A stretch of DNA of 64,000 nucleotides from Icerya purchasi (taxonomy: Eukaryota; Arthropoda; Insecta; Hemiptera; Monophlebidae), in NCBI GenBank assembly GCA_039619475.1, contig CM077116.1:372076294-372140293 (forward strand), in the 5' to 3' direction. A program made the position numbers and the translations under genes. The notes beneath the pieces were generated by a model. That model did no database searches and was not told where the DNA came from. It saw nothing but the letters and a program-made list of their open reading frames with translations. This document shows, one piece after another, positions 13,265-25,934 of the stretch. How positions within the stretch are numbered: the first letter of the stretch is position 1; each line of letters begins with the position of its first letter.

Positions 13265-15030
13265 CAATGTAGACACACACCTTCCACGTATGACTGCAAT
13301 TGATCTTTTTAATTACACCGGTAAATAAATATTTTCATTTAAAAAATCGCAAGAACCATTCTAGAAGGTTGATGTCTCGAGGATAATTTTTTTTTTTTTT
13401 TTTTAATTTGCAGACTCAGTTTAAATTGTTTTAATACTTCAGTTGAAGTTAAAACCGAAATCTCACACCTTTGAATTTCGACGAAAACAAAAAAAACTCT
13501 ATATATTATCCTCAAACTAACAAAAATTGAACAAGATTCCGAAATTTTCTAAAAATACCGGCTTATTAGCACGAGCTTGCTTATGCTTCTAATGAATTTC
13601 GTGGCCCCTTTTTAAATACTTAAAAGTTTTTTCGTCGTCTCGCTTTAATATACATGTATATATGTATATTTCTTAGAGACGGTCGACATTTTATTGTTCC
13701 GTGATTCGTGAAAAATCGAAATAAAGGCTGCCTCCTGATAATTTTTATAATTAATCTTCTTCAAACTATTTGAAAGTAGATTAAAATTCTAGTAAAAGAT
13801 TTCTCGTTCGTTTCACCACCGCTGACTAATAAATTTTTTAACAAGCGTAAAAAACGAGAAAAACTATTCGATATATTCAAGTTAGTATTACTCACTAAAC
13901 GCGTCAGTTCAAAATATCGAATTATGCATTTTTATTTTATGAATATAACAGTTTTCTCCAATTTTTTAGGCTTATAATGAGATTCGAACAGATATACGCT
14001 AAAGAAGAAGAAAAACCCACAGTTAAAGAAAAAGGTGGATAAAGGATATTGGAAAACATATCATAATAAAAGTACCTTCAAAACAAAAAAAAAAAAAAAA
14101 AAGAAAAAAAAATGCAAAACAAGGAGAATGTTTGGACGGAAGAAATGGGAGAAAACAGCAAGATGAAAGAATGGAAATGTATTGAGTGATTAGAAGAGAT
14201 TCAATATCGAATATAAACGAAGTTGTATAAGTGATCTATAAATGGCCGATTTCGAAAGAAAGGAGATAAATAACGTTTTTTTTTTTTAAATGTAATAGTT
14301 CCCTGTCCCGATTTTAATTATTTGGGTTTAAACGTCATATATCGTATATACATATATACATATATACATATATACATATATATTACCGATGTTTCCAAAA
14401 CTTGGCTTATACAAAACCAGAATGATTATACAATTGTCGATTGTACGATTGTTCATTTAATATGTGTTTTTAATTGTAGTCATTTGAATATACCGAGAGT
14501 TTGTTTGAGACTAATCATAATATCAAATAATTTTACTTTATTTTACGGAGTAATTGTTTTCTTTTTAGCGGCTTTTCATTGAATTTTTAGCGTGAATTTT
14601 AAAGTGGGTACTTTTTTTAAATATTGTACGTGTTAAAGAATTTTAGATGTTCGTAAGCCAAAATATGGTCACAACTTACCATCCGGGTAATGACGATACG
14701 ATCGGCATATATTTTAATTGGTGCGCCGTGTAAATATCGCGAATGAATATATGTATGTACTATGTATGTATATTTTTCGCTGGCAAAACGTTTGTTCTCA
14801 ATTTGCTATTTATTAAACCTACTACTTTTCATCATGGATGACATAGGCGTATTATGGATAACGGTAAAAACATAACAACGACCACCAGAACGAACGATAA
14901 AGACCTTCGAAAATTGCTCGTTAAATAATATAATTTCTAGCTTCCGGAAACCTTCAATTCGTGAATTGTGTTAGTTCGGAGAAACCAGTTAAGATATGCA
15001 TATATATACGGACGACGATTTTTGTTACCG
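13265..15030. other. A+T-rich DNA with microsatellites
   Basis: No gene is identified. Visible structures are a T-run near 13,387-13,405, an A-run near 14,084-14,112 and a (TATACA)n-type microsatellite near 14,345-14,386. Short frames over the microsatellite are not genes. Confidence 0.55.
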
Positions 15031-15036
15031 ACCAAG

Positions 15037-15462
15037 GGGGGATTTTAGGGGTTTTAGGGGTTAACCCCCCCCCCCAAGAGAACTGAAATAGTTAATTTAA
15101 ATACACAAAAATCTGAAAAAAATCAAAAATTTAAAATAAATATTGATGATTTTTGAGGCTGTTCTTACCTATCTTTAAAAGAAAAAAGCAAAAATATGCT
15201 CCATATTTTTTGATACTTCATTAATATCTTATGCAAAAATTTTTATTACGAGTATAATCCAATAACATATGTCATTTTTATTAATGTTCATATACGGGGT
15301 AATTCATTTATGTAAATTATTAATACATATATGTAAATCAAAATGATGGAAATTATTAATAGTACAAATATTAAGTGAAAAATGTGTTATTTATAAAATA
15401 AATATGCCAAGAAAATTTTCAAAACACCCCCTTTCCAAAATTCTAGGCACGGGCCTGGCGTA
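15037..15462. repeat. Possible dispersed repeat of about 430 bp
   Basis: The segment starts with a G-rich block that reads ggggattttaggggtttt and a run of C, and ends with ccccctttccaaaattctagg followed by cacgggcctgg. Ends of this form are characteristic of non-coding dispersed repeats in arthropod genomes. The interior is A+T-rich without a reading frame. No second copy is in the window, so the call rests on end composition only. Confidence 0.3.
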
Positions 15463-15602
15463 GATGGTTTCTTTGAAAATGTTACGCTGGCAAAAATTAT
15501 TCTCGAATGTGTTTGAATAATATTCGAACGAGAGGAGAAAATCGAAAATCGAAAATGCGGAAAAAAAACGTTATTATATCGAAAAGAAGCTGCGGTACTT
15601 AC

Positions 15603-15675
15603 CGAAGAAATCTTCCCATTTTAAAGAGGTTCCGTCCGCTTCGGGATCTCTTAAACTCGGCTGCACCGACGTCAT
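15603..15675 (-). CDS. Probable first coding exon of an unidentified cellular gene
   Basis: On the minus strand an ATG at 15,675 opens 24 codons reading MTSVQPSLRDPEADG then TSLKWEDFF, ending after one extra base at a perfect splice donor (G|GTAAGTACC, intron starting at 15,602). Codons are G+C-rich compared with the flanks, no stop interrupts them, and the exon sits next to a CpG-rich block that would serve as promoter and 5' UTR. I do not recognise the protein. Later exons must lie at lower coordinates, across an intron large enough to hold the LINE and MITE copies to the left, or outside the window. An isolated short open frame with a chance donor is the alternative. Confidence 0.5.
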
Positions 15676-16330
15676 AATTCTTCACATTATCAAAAACGGA
15701 TAAAATTTTATAAAAACAGGCGAATGCACTACTAGTCGTTTTCGGTCTGCACTCGCAATTTTACCGACCAAACTAATAATACTCGGACCGGATTCGGATT
15801 CGGAATCGGAATCGGAATTTAAATCCGGACCAGAACAACGTGCTCATCGAACCGGTTGATGGCGTTATGATGTTCAATGTCCATTACTGCAGAGTAATTC
15901 GAACGGCCGCGGCACTGGGGCAGTTTACGCGAGTTCGGTTTGTTTTGTTAGAAAAAAAGGAAAAGAACAACGCAACGCGTAGTAGGACACGAACGGACGA
16001 CGAAATGCAACTCGAGACCTAGACGCAGAGAATGAAAGAAACCAGAAGATGACTAAGCCCGAAAGCGAATGAACTGTGTTGGTGTCGAAATGGTTCTCGG
16101 TGGCTCCTCTCTCGCGTGAGGTGCACACCGTAAAGTCCCGCGAGATCGGCCGTGTTCGCGAACAACAAGTGAATGTCTTCAGTGTGAGTGCACCCGCTGC
16201 CCTGACTAGTCGGCATGCATGCGGCGCGATCGTTCTGCCTAGCGATGCACTTGCGTGTCGTCAGCACGCGCACGTAGATGTTGCAGTCTGTGATTGTACA
16301 GCGACATCTCTAGGCCACTATGGGAAACTA
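15676..16330 (-). promoter_or_regulatory. CpG-rich putative promoter / 5' UTR region
   Basis: The block immediately upstream of the minus-strand ATG is the most CpG-dense part of the window (many tcgcg, cgcgat, gcgcg words around 16,100-16,270). It contains a short (CGGAAT)n-like tandem stretch near 15,785-15,822. Overlapping reading frames on both strands here reflect stop-poor G+C-rich DNA rather than genes. Promoter function is inferred from position and composition; no TATA box or initiator was confirmed. Confidence 0.4.
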
Positions 16331-16334
16331 TTGT

Positions 16335-17935
16335 TCGACCGGTATTTTTATTCTCTTTCTATAGGTAACGCTAACTGTCGCATAAAACTCATTTCATTTT
16401 TTATTAATTTAAGTGGTAGAAGGTTTTTGATTGCTAAGGTACGATTGCTATTTAGCCGAATTTGTGATAGGAAACGCGAATCGCTATTCTGGTACATAAT
16501 TAATTAAAGTTATAAAACATATCTGCTTAAGTCGGCTTTCTTTTTTTTTTTTTTTGGGATCATGATATTTTTGGTTAGATCTTTTTTTTTTTTTTTTTAG
16601 TAATTTCACGTAAAAAATAACTTGAAATTATTTACTAAATTTTTTACCGTATTTAATAATCATTCGTGTGTTTATTAAGTGTTGATTTCTTTCTACTAAG
16701 TGCTCTGCTTTCTACTTCACTTTGCTGAGACTTACCTACTCCCTTATGTCCTATCATCTTTTCCCTCTTCACAGATTGTTCCTATTATATTGATTATTTC
16801 CTACTAACAACATTTGATATCGTATGAAGATATATAATTGATTCCTTCCTGTTCTAATTGTTTCTGGGTAAAGGTCTCCCATACAAGAAAAAAAAAAAAA
16901 ATAATCGCGAAAATGGCCAAGTTAAAATTCTGAAACAACAGGTTCTAGTTAGATTTTCAGTAATTTTTTATAAAACAATTTAAAATTATTCAATATTTAT
17001 ACGAATAGTGTGTTAAAAACTGGATTGAGGCAGCTTATAGATACACGGTTAAACTTACAGATATCACACAACAGCGAGGAAAAAAACGAAGAAATAACGG
17101 TGCTATTGTGTTCCATCGCAAATCTAGCTGAATAGAAAGCTTAGATTCGTGGCAAAAAATGTGTAGGGACACATTTACGTCACACGTACATACTACTTTT
17201 ATGCAAGTTAACAGCTTGTAGAAATACTGAATTAAGCTCAATTAGGGACCTCAAATTACAACTCTCCGATTCAATTTTGCCGGTATCTGTCTATCGTAAC
17301 TTCTCATTTAAGCTCCATCACTAATCAAAGTATACATGTTTAGTAGAACTACAGAAGTATGCGAAATCCGGATTATTTTTGTAGTACGTCTAGAGGCATT
17401 TCTATCGAATCGTTTTAAGTCAATATTTTTTTCGATTATACAATAATTGGGGCAGCATGTGAAATTCGAAAAATCTATATAATGGTACAATTACGATGAT
17501 GTAGGCCGCGAGAAAGGAAATTTTTCTACCATTATAATATTAAAAGAGAGATCTCTTAAGAGAGACCAGAGTCATTCTCGCAATCACTCTTGTTAATCTT
17601 TTTTTTTTTTTTTTTTTTATTCTGTATTTTTCGGTTACAATCAATATACGTGTGAATTTTAATTTTATTTTTACAAAAGTATTAACAGGAACAGCGAACA
17701 TATCACTGAACTGCTCTTTGTTTACTCTTGTTCAGTATTGAGTGTGTTGCAAGATCGGATTTAGAACTTTTTCGAGGTAAAGGTTTAACTGTTATAAAAG
17801 TCCTCGTTGCAACTTTTTAAATAAACCTATTTAATTTTTTATTTTTTCTGTTCAAAACATACATTACATTCTTTCCGCGGCATTGGATTTTTACTTCAAA
17901 ATTTCTTTTTTGCTTTAATTAACAACTTCTCGTCC
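16335..17935. other. A+T-rich DNA upstream of the intact LINE
   Basis: No gene is seen. Poly-T tracts occur near 16,541-16,555, 16,581-16,598 and 17,600-17,618. The last 300 bases before the LINE ORF2 contain no recognisable ORF1 or zinc knuckles, so the LINE copy appears 5'-truncated just upstream of ORF2, or its 5' region is not recognisable. A 9-bp match (attttaatt) near 17,657 to the 3' flank of the LINE is too short to claim as a target duplication. Confidence 0.5.
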
Positions 17936-17937
17936 AA

Positions 17938-20631
17938 ATGAATAAATTACTTAGAATAGCTACTTGGAACATTAATGGTTTGGTGCAGTATCGCCATGAA
18001 GTTGAAACGTTCCTAATAAGTAATAGCATTGATATTCTTTTAATATCTGAATCTCACTTTACTAATAAAAGTTATATTAAGATACCCCATTACACAGTCT
18101 ACCACACTAACCATCCAGATGGCACAGCCCATGGAGGAACCGCAATTATTATAAGAACCGCGATTAAGCATTCCGAAGTAAATGATTTTACAAGAGAATA
18201 CCTGCAAGCAACTACCGTCATGATAGAGACCTCGTTTGGGCCACTTACAATATCATCAGCTTACTGTCCCCCCAAGCATAACATCAAGCAAGAGCACTAT
18301 GAAGAATACTTCAAAAGTCTTGGAAACAAGTTTATCGTTGGTGGCGATTACAATGCTAAGCACATATCCTTTGGATCTCGCCTAACAACACCCAGAGGTA
18401 GGCAGTTATACGCATGTGTTCAAAAAAACAAATACCTGCACTTATCTGATGGTATACCATCTTATTGGCCAACCGATGTAAACAAGCTACCGGACCTATT
18501 AGATTTTTTTATCATCAAAGGGGTCGACGTTGACCACACACTAGTAGAAACATCCATGGATGGTACGTCCGATCATTCCCCAAAAATCTTAAGCGTTAAT
18601 AGTACAATAACACAAGTTCCCATGAGACCAAGCCTGACAAACAGACATACCAACTGGCATGTTTTTCAGCAGACGGTCGAAAGCAAAATAGATTTAACTA
18701 TTCCATTAAAAACGGAAGAAAACGTCGAAATTGCTATTGAACATTTTATCAAATGTATTCACGAAGCGGCATATCAAGCTACCCCACAAAAAAAATTGTA
18801 TATGAAATCTACTAAACATCCTAAAGCACTAAAGGATATGATCGCGGAAAAAAGACGACTAAGGAGAATCTGGCACAGGGACAGAAACCCAATCAATAAA
18901 AATGCATTAAACAGAATAACGAAACAATTGAGGAAAGCGTTATCGGACAGGAAGAACGAAGTCTTTCAAGATTATATTACACACCTGACGCCCAATATTG
19001 ATACCGATTACTCGCTATGGAAGGCCACCAAAAATCTAAAACGTCACCACACACCTCAACAACCACCCTTAAAAAATAAAAACCACGGATGGGCAAGAAC
19101 CAACAAAGATAAAGCCAAAATATACGCTGAATACCTCTCTGAAGTTTTCCTTGACGACAACAGCATGATAACTCGCGATGATGACCACATATACAATTAT
19201 CTACAAGCGCCATTCCAAATGTGTCCACCTATAAAACCGGTATCACCAATGGAAGTAAAATCTTACATACAAAAACATCTTCAACCAAAAAAATCCCCTG
19301 GATATGACCTAATAACTGCAAAAGAACTGAAAAACTTACCGAGAAAAGCGATAACATTATTAACATATATTTTCAATGCAATAATTCGTACCGGCTATTA
19401 CCCCATTCAATGGAAATTCGCCTCCATAATAATGTTACAAAAACCAGGCAAACCGCAGGAAGAAGTATCATCATACAGACCTATCAGTCTCTTACCCATT
19501 ACTTCTAAGCTATTTGAAAAACTTATCTTAAGAAGAATAAAGCCAATACTTGAAGAAAATAAGGTAATACCTGACTGGCAATTTGGGTTTAGAAAACAAC
19601 ATGGCACGACAGAACAAACTCATCGATTAGTTGAAGTTATCAACAGCAGTTTCGAACAAAAAAAATATTGCAATGCGCTATTCCTGGATATAGAAAAAGC
19701 GTTCGACAAAGTCTGGCATATAGGTCTACAATTTAAACTAAAGAAAAATCTACCACATCAATATTATACACTATTCAAATCTTACCTAACGGACAGATAC
19801 TTTCAGGTGAATTTTAACGATGAGCACTCTGAAATATATAGTATACACTCCGGTGTGCCTCAGGGCAGTGTACTCGGTCCGGTACTATACCAGATTTACA
19901 CTTCCGATTTCCCAGACAATGCTAACACTATAACTTCTATGTTCGCGGATGATACGGCGATATTATCAAGCCATCATGACCCTAATGTTGCTGTGGAGCA
20001 TATTCAAACTCACATTACGCATATAGAGAATTGGTGTAAAGCATGGAAAATCAGAGTAAACGAATCTAAATCTACGCATGTCTTGTTTACGCTAAACAGA
20101 ATTAAGGGAAATACACCAATCCGCTTTAACGACGAAATAATTCCTGAGTCCTGTTCCGTAAAATATTTAGGACTGCACCTGGATCAAAGGCTAACTTGGA
20201 AAAACCATATTTTAGCCAAAAGGAAACAACTTGAGCTCAAACTACGGAGTATGAACTGGCTAATGCATACAAATTCATTCTTATCAGTTAAAAACAAACT
20301 GTTAATATATAAAGTTATTTTGAAGCCTATATGGACATATGGAATAGAAATCTGGGGAACCGCCAGCAACTCCAGACTGAAAACTATCCAGCGTTTCCAG
20401 TCTAAGGTATTGCGCAACATCGTTGGAGCACCGTGGTATATCTGTAATACTGATTTACATAAGGATCTCCACATGCCTGATGTAAAAGAAACGGTCAGAA
20501 CACACAGTGGTAGATATATGCAGCGACTCCAGAAACATGTCAATCGACTGGCTGCCAACCTCAAGCGAAATCCCACAGAATTCAAACGTTTAAAAAGATA
20601 TGGTCAAATGGATCTACAACATCGTTATTAA
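17938..20631 (+). CDS. Jockey-type LINE ORF2: AP endonuclease and reverse transcriptase, intact
   Basis: This 897-residue open frame has no stop or frameshift. Residues 1 to about 220 form an apurinic-endonuclease-like domain that nicks the target: IATWNINGL near residue 7, ISESHF, GGDYNAKH at 135-142 and GTSDHSP with the catalytic DH at 212-213. The reverse transcriptase occupies roughly 450-740: SYRPISLLPITSKLFEK, FLDIEKAFDKVWH (motif A), GVPQGSVLGP (motif B) and FADD at 669-672 (motif C). A thumb and C-terminal region follow, and no RNase H domain is present, as expected for the Jockey clade. No ORF1 precedes it. It is related to but divergent from the LINE at 42.8-47.0 kb. Since every other LINE here is decayed, this copy looks recent and the enzyme may be functional. 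Confidence 0.93.
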   Translation: MNKLLRIATWNINGLVQYRHEVETFLISNSIDILLISESHFTNKSYIKIPHYTVYHTNHPDGTAHGGTAIIIRTAIKHSEVNDFTREYLQATTVMIETSFGPLTISSAYCPPKHNIKQEHYEEYFKSLGNKFIVGGDYNAKHISFGSRLTTPRGRQLYACVQKNKYLHLSDGIPSYWPTDVNKLPDLLDFFIIKGVDVDHTLVETSMDGTSDHSPKILSVNSTITQVPMRPSLTNRHTNWHVFQQTVESKIDLTIPLKTEENVEIAIEHFIKCIHEAAYQATPQKKLYMKSTKHPKALKDMIAEKRRLRRIWHRDRNPINKNALNRITKQLRKALSDRKNEVFQDYITHLTPNIDTDYSLWKATKNLKRHHTPQQPPLKNKNHGWARTNKDKAKIYAEYLSEVFLDDNSMITRDDDHIYNYLQAPFQMCPPIKPVSPMEVKSYIQKHLQPKKSPGYDLITAKELKNLPRKAITLLTYIFNAIIRTGYYPIQWKFASIIMLQKPGKPQEEVSSYRPISLLPITSKLFEKLILRRIKPILEENKVIPDWQFGFRKQHGTTEQTHRLVEVINSSFEQKKYCNALFLDIEKAFDKVWHIGLQFKLKKNLPHQYYTLFKSYLTDRYFQVNFNDEHSEIYSIHSGVPQGSVLGPVLYQIYTSDFPDNANTITSMFADDTAILSSHHDPNVAVEHIQTHITHIENWCKAWKIRVNESKSTHVLFTLNRIKGNTPIRFNDEIIPESCSVKYLGLHLDQRLTWKNHILAKRKQLELKLRSMNWLMHTNSFLSVKNKLLIYKVILKPIWTYGIEIWGTASNSRLKTIQRFQSKVLRNIVGAPWYICNTDLHKDLHMPDVKETVRTHSGRYMQRLQKHVNRLAANLKRNPTEFKRLKRYGQMDLQHRY

Positions 20632-20735
20632 TTAATATATACAGAGAATGGCTGCTAATGGGCAGCATCTAATGATAATACCGTAAAACATTAGTGCTAC
20701 TTATTGACCCGTTCAGGGACAGATTGTACGCAAAA

Positions 20736-20766
<31 letters not shown>
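17938..20766 (+). mobile_element. Jockey-clade LINE, 5'-truncated, with poly(A) tail
   Basis: The element comprises the intact ORF2, a short 3' UTR of about 100 bp and a near-pure poly(A) tail at 20,732-20,766. The 5' boundary is uncertain, and I use the ORF2 start as the minimum extent. The long uninterrupted tail supports recent insertion, since such tails shorten with age. Confidence 0.85.
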
Positions 20767-20769
<3 letters not shown>

Positions 20770-20772
<3 letters not shown>

Positions 20773-23100
20773 TTCCGAGCAAGTTATTAATAAACGCAAG
20801 ATCTATTTGGTCTCTACTTTTTTTTCTTTTTTGTTCCCCCCTTTATTTTTTTGTAAATATTAACAAATATATTTATTAATAAAAATATTTTAATTTGAAG
20901 GAAAAAAAAGCAAAAATTCATTAATATTTTTTATTATAATACAACTGGCGTAATATATTTATCTGTAAGTGCTCTTCACAAATTTGTATTTAATTTCTAA
21001 TCACTTTACATTTTAGTGTTTTTTGTTGTTTTTTTTTTCTAGCGAACTTTGAATTGGTATTTAAATAATTTTTTAACAAAATAATTTTAAAATAGTAAAG
21101 AAAAAAGAAAAAGAAATCTTACCGATTATCAAAAAGATTACAAAGTAATACAAACATATTAAAAGTTCGTAACAGCAATATGTTTCTCACGAATCGTCAG
21201 AGTATGAACAGAAATGGATATCGCTTTAATGAAAACAAATTTATTATAAACGGGAAAAATTAATTATATAAAAATCTAGAATAGAAAAAAAAAAAAAAAA
21301 AACGGTTTATTTAATAATACATTAAACAGGATGTAAAAAAAAAAAAAAAAAATAGTTTTAAATAATTAAGTGTACTATATATAAATGCACCGAATTTAAA
21401 ATAAAAAAAATGGAACTTCATTATTTTTCTTAATTTTTATAGGCATTTTTCGCAATTTTTGGTGCGGAATCGCGATTGTATCACTGAAATCCAAACTGCA
21501 TAGCAAATCGCTTTTTATGTTGAAAACAAGTTAAATTACCTAAACGCCCTTAATCGTATTAGTTTTTAGTCTGTTTTTTTTTTTTTTTTATCATTTTTAA
21601 CTTCGAAAACGATCGTTTTTCAAAGCAATTAGTAACCGTCATCAATAAATGGATGCGCACAAGGTAATTTTTGTACTGAAAAATACGCATTCCAGTTAAT
21701 ATTCAATAATGATACGGTATATGAAACTTTTATCTGATTTATTCCTACTTTTTTTATGAAATTTCATCCAATTTTTTTTTAAATTTTCGATTATAAGCGT
21801 CGGTTCTATATCCTTCAGTTATAGGCATTTACTAAATTTGTAACTTATTTTTTATCATAAACAGCTCTCTATTTTAACAGTTTTTCTTCTAACGATGACC
21901 AAGGTTGATTAATTAATCACTTTGACGGAATGAATCGAGTGATTGAAGACGTATATTTCATTGTTTAATACACACGTACACTCGTACCCTTCATTACTAA
22001 TAATACTTTTTTCGTCAATAAAGCAAGAATTTCTACACGCATTGTGGATGGCAAGTCTGAACTAGACGTTATTTTGGTGATGTATATTTATACTTTAAAT
22101 TAATGAATTTTTATTACGTTGTAATACCTGTTGTAAAAATTGTGTACTTTAAAACGGCATATTATAAAAGAAGTTGTAGATCCCACCATTTCCAGATATC
22201 ATGTGCGTTGCGCGAGAAATGCTTCAGTGAAATGTATTTTTCATGAGCATTAGAATTCACATATTTTACTGACAATACGCATACAATCCTTAATCATATT
22301 TCATATTATATATAAATCAGTTTTAAGTAACGTGCGGAGATATTTTTTCATTCATTACATATTTAGTTGAAACATTCAGTTTGATCGTGTACTCTTTCTA
22401 AAATGTCGATTTATTACTCTTCGATAGAACGTCATTACTCACCTGTGTGACGTATGAAATCATTCGGCTCGAGTTTAAATAAAAAAATGCATTGAAGAGA
22501 ATTTTTCTGTCAAAATTCGCAGTTCAGTTTTTAAACAACTTCCTTAATTAATTAACTACCTAACGCTTAATTTTCAGGATTCCTCCGTACACGCGTACAA
22601 TGTACGGAATCCTAATAACACGGTTCGGAAACGATAAAAATATTCAATTTATGCAGTAGCTCGGGAACGGTTTGACACTTATAAACCTCAAAATTGCATC
22701 ATAAATTACATTTAAAATTTAAAACCGTATGTATAATTTGTAAAATAATCAATTACCCTGGGCGACAAAAAATACCCAACAACCGTCCGCAATATATAGT
22801 ATACAAATTTAAAACAACCTCGAAAATCACCCTTGAAAGATGCATAGCTCGCCATCAGATACCTCTTTTGATAAAAGTGAAATTCAAAATATAAAACAAA
22901 ACACCGAAACTCTTTCGTAAAATCAAATAGTTGCGGTTAAAAAATTATTTAAGCTCCAGCCTTCTTTCAGGCCAAAAAAAGTACAAAAAAAAAAAAAAAA
23001 AAAAAGGAATCCATGGTTTACGTAATACCCCGAGTGAAATCAAAACGTATCTGAAATATATGCGTAAAGAACCGCTTTGTAGGAAAACTACAGAGGCCCT
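20770..23100. other. A+T-rich DNA, nothing identified
   Basis: No gene or element is recognised. Homopolymer runs occur near 21,285-21,302, 21,335-21,352 and 22,986-23,005. Small frames here have low-complexity composition. Confidence 0.55.
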
Positions 23101-23106
23101 CAAAAT

Positions 23107-23690
23107 AATTTTTTTTTCCAGGCATGTGAATTTATCGACGGGAAGATCGCGCTATTTGTCGACAAAGAAGCCGTATTTCATTTTCTCGAACTTAGAAAGT
23201 TCAAAAAAGCGCGAAGAATGGCGTGTTCCATCGTGTCTTTGGGACGCGAGTATTGTAATTAAAAATTTCGAACAAGGTTAAAAATACGCGAATTCATATT
23301 TCTCTAATTTGGAGTATCCGGGTTTGTTTTCAACATTAAAATTGACGGCCACGGGGCGCCGAAAGCTCGAAATTTTTGAAAAAAACAAGTTTCTTTTTGC
23401 CGCGCGTACGATATATAAATATTTGATGGAAAGATCGTTATTTGTTGGGAATGAAACTGCATTTCATTTCCTTAATGAAACTTTCGAAACTGGCGAAAAT
23501 TTAAAAAAATAACTTTATAGGAATAGAATGCTAAGTGAAAAACACGGAATATTACAAATTTAAAATCAGATTTCTCTGTCTTGAATTTAGTGTATCATGT
23601 AAACATAAATATTATATGGTTATCTTTAACTGAACATACGGAATCCTCAGCGCATGAAACATCATGCTTGACCGACCGACCCCCTATTTG
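23107..23690 (+). repeat. Dispersed repeat family, two adjacent degenerate copies
   Basis: The segment at about 23,378-23,690 is the partner of 7,187-7,575. Upstream, 23,107-23,270 carries a more diverged version of the same first part (gaatttatcgac, ggaagatcg, gccgtattt, then aaaaaagcgcgaag and gcgtgttcc), giving a local tandem arrangement with a period near 285 bp. No coding function is recognised, and frames over this region are incidental. Confidence 0.55.
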
Positions 23691-23694
23691 TCCT

Positions 23695-25930
23695 ATTAAG
23701 TTAAATGCAGTTTTGAAGGAAATTATGCTAAATTTGTATTTATTTAAACAAGATTTGGACTTGCACGCCGCCAACAATAGAGGAAACCTAGGGTTTTACC
23801 ATGACAGCGAGGAAAAATGATTGGAAATATATTATACAGATATTGAATGTCCTATTATTATTAATGGAAATATTATATTTAATCAGGAACGTTAGTATCA
23901 ATGAAGGTAATCGAGTAACGCCGTCTATCAAAAACGTAGTTCAGGAATTCTACGAGGGAGGAGATACAAATACTCGCGAGAATATTAATTTTAAAATTAA
24001 AATTGTTTAGTTAAATAAATTTCTAACATTAACAACAAAAAAACAACAAAAAAACGATTGTATTCAGTTTTGATGATATTCTGAATAAAATCGATCAAAA
24101 AAAATTAGGGCTTGGGCAGACGAATCGGAAGTTTAACACATTGTCCTGTAGATGAATTATTATTATTATTATTATTATTCGTTGCCGGAATGTTTTGACT
24201 AACACAACTGTAAACTGTAATGCGTGACTATTTTCAGTTACTTTATCGGGTACGAAACAGCAACGAGCTTTTTTGTCTATATAAGGAATACGAAAATTTC
24301 CCATACGCGGCATCCCCACTTTTAAATTTTAGTCGACAATGTCCTTTCAGCACATTCTTTCCCGTGAAAAATTCGCAACGAAAGTGTAATATTCATTGAA
24401 CGCCGATTCTTGAATTTACATTAAACAAGTTGCTAATATGCCAGCAGTACTTTAGAAAATTTTCGATATTATTAAAAATAAAAATATCGCCAATCAGATC
24501 AAATCGCCAAAATTCGTCTGCTTATAAAGCCGGCGGCCCCATCTGTCATTAGTTCAATAAGAATATTAATTAAATCTTAATTTAACGCACTGCTCATAGT
24601 GCACAATAGGTTTCTCTTTGTCTTTCTTTCTTTGTTTTTCTTCTTGTACAGATATTCAAGAATGAAAAGAATCTAGACACACGGACGCAGCTTATTCCGT
24701 ATATCTAAATTACGCATTTGAAAAGTTCAAGTAAGGTGTATGAATCTTGAAAAAAAACTAATCATTATAAGTGTTCATTTGAGCTGTGTTTCGCTGTGTA
24801 TGTTGTGTGTTTTTATGCTTCTCAATCTGCTCATAATGACTGGCTAACTTTTCGTCGAAGTACTTACAGCGTTTAGCGAATGAAACATGAAGAGCGAGCA
24901 GATCATCAGATCGGAATTCACCACTACTGGACACTCTACTAATGGGCGACCGGCGTTTTGCACATTAAACATTTTTCTTCACATTGACTTCTCAGACTTT
25001 GACTGGCACGTTAAAACTTGACGTCCGCTTTAGTCAAGTTAATCTCTGCTGCTACAGAAGTATTACATTCTTTTTTTTTTCTGTTCTTTTTTCAATCTGA
25101 TGTATTATTTTGCCGCATGACTAGTAGCTGAAGATTCGCCACTAATGTGTATATATGCGTAGCTATTTCTTCTTTTTACATCTAGATACAGTTCCTGAAT
25201 GATAATTGTGTATACCCTTAGAAAAACGTTATTCAGAAATGCTTTAAGCACAAAGGCACCTCGTTCAGTGTAATAGAATTTCTTTATTTTTGATAAAAAA
25301 ATATTATACTATTGTACTTTTTAATCATACGCTTATCACCCCCAAATTAATAGTAATAGACCGGTGTACATGAAACGTTGCTTTAAACAACAAACGAATA
25401 AAAGGCTTCAAATAATATAGAATTTGTAATTTTCTTTCTAATCTTAATGTGTTCAACTCGCGCTTGCGCGCGTTTTTTGATTTATAAAGTATCAAGTCTT
25501 TGCATTTATAAATTTTAAGGTCGATTTCAATTAATATGAAGCATGGCGAGTACTATTCTCAATACGTATCGTTTTTTTTAATTCTAAATACTTTACCTTT
25601 TATTAAAAAGGATACTGTGTCATCGAGAAATTTAAATAATTCCCCGATGTTTCCACTACTTTAATAAAAATGCAAATATTCTTTGTTTTAAACGAACGAA
25701 TTTAAAATACCATAAAAAGTTCCAATACAAAAATATCGTGCTTCTATTTCATTTTGTGTGATCATTTTCACGTAAAAATATTACGTTGAAATTACGTTTT
25801 ACTTTATACAAATTTTGAATTTGGAATAAGAAAAAAAAGAAAACAACAGTATTTCCCTACCTTTTACTGAGATGTGACATGGATATCTTTCAAATGGTGC
25901 GTAAAGTGTGTAACGGCTATTATTTAAACT
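23695..25930. other. Intergenic DNA, nothing identified
   Basis: No gene is supported. A short (TTA)n tract is present near 24,157-24,180. The part from 24,500 to 25,200 is of somewhat higher complexity but has no sustained reading frame. Confidence 0.55.
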
Positions 25931-25934
25931 GTTG

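Noticed and set aside
16076..16507. 143-codon plus-strand frame and overlapping minus-strand frames in the CpG-rich block
   Set aside because: Stop-poor because the DNA is G+C-rich; overlapping frames on both strands and no recognisable protein.
20732..20766. Possible target duplication of the intact LINE (attttaatt at 20,765-20,773 and near 17,657)
   Set aside because: Nine A/T-only bases in A+T-rich DNA are expected by chance; the 5' end of the LINE is not defined well enough to test it.
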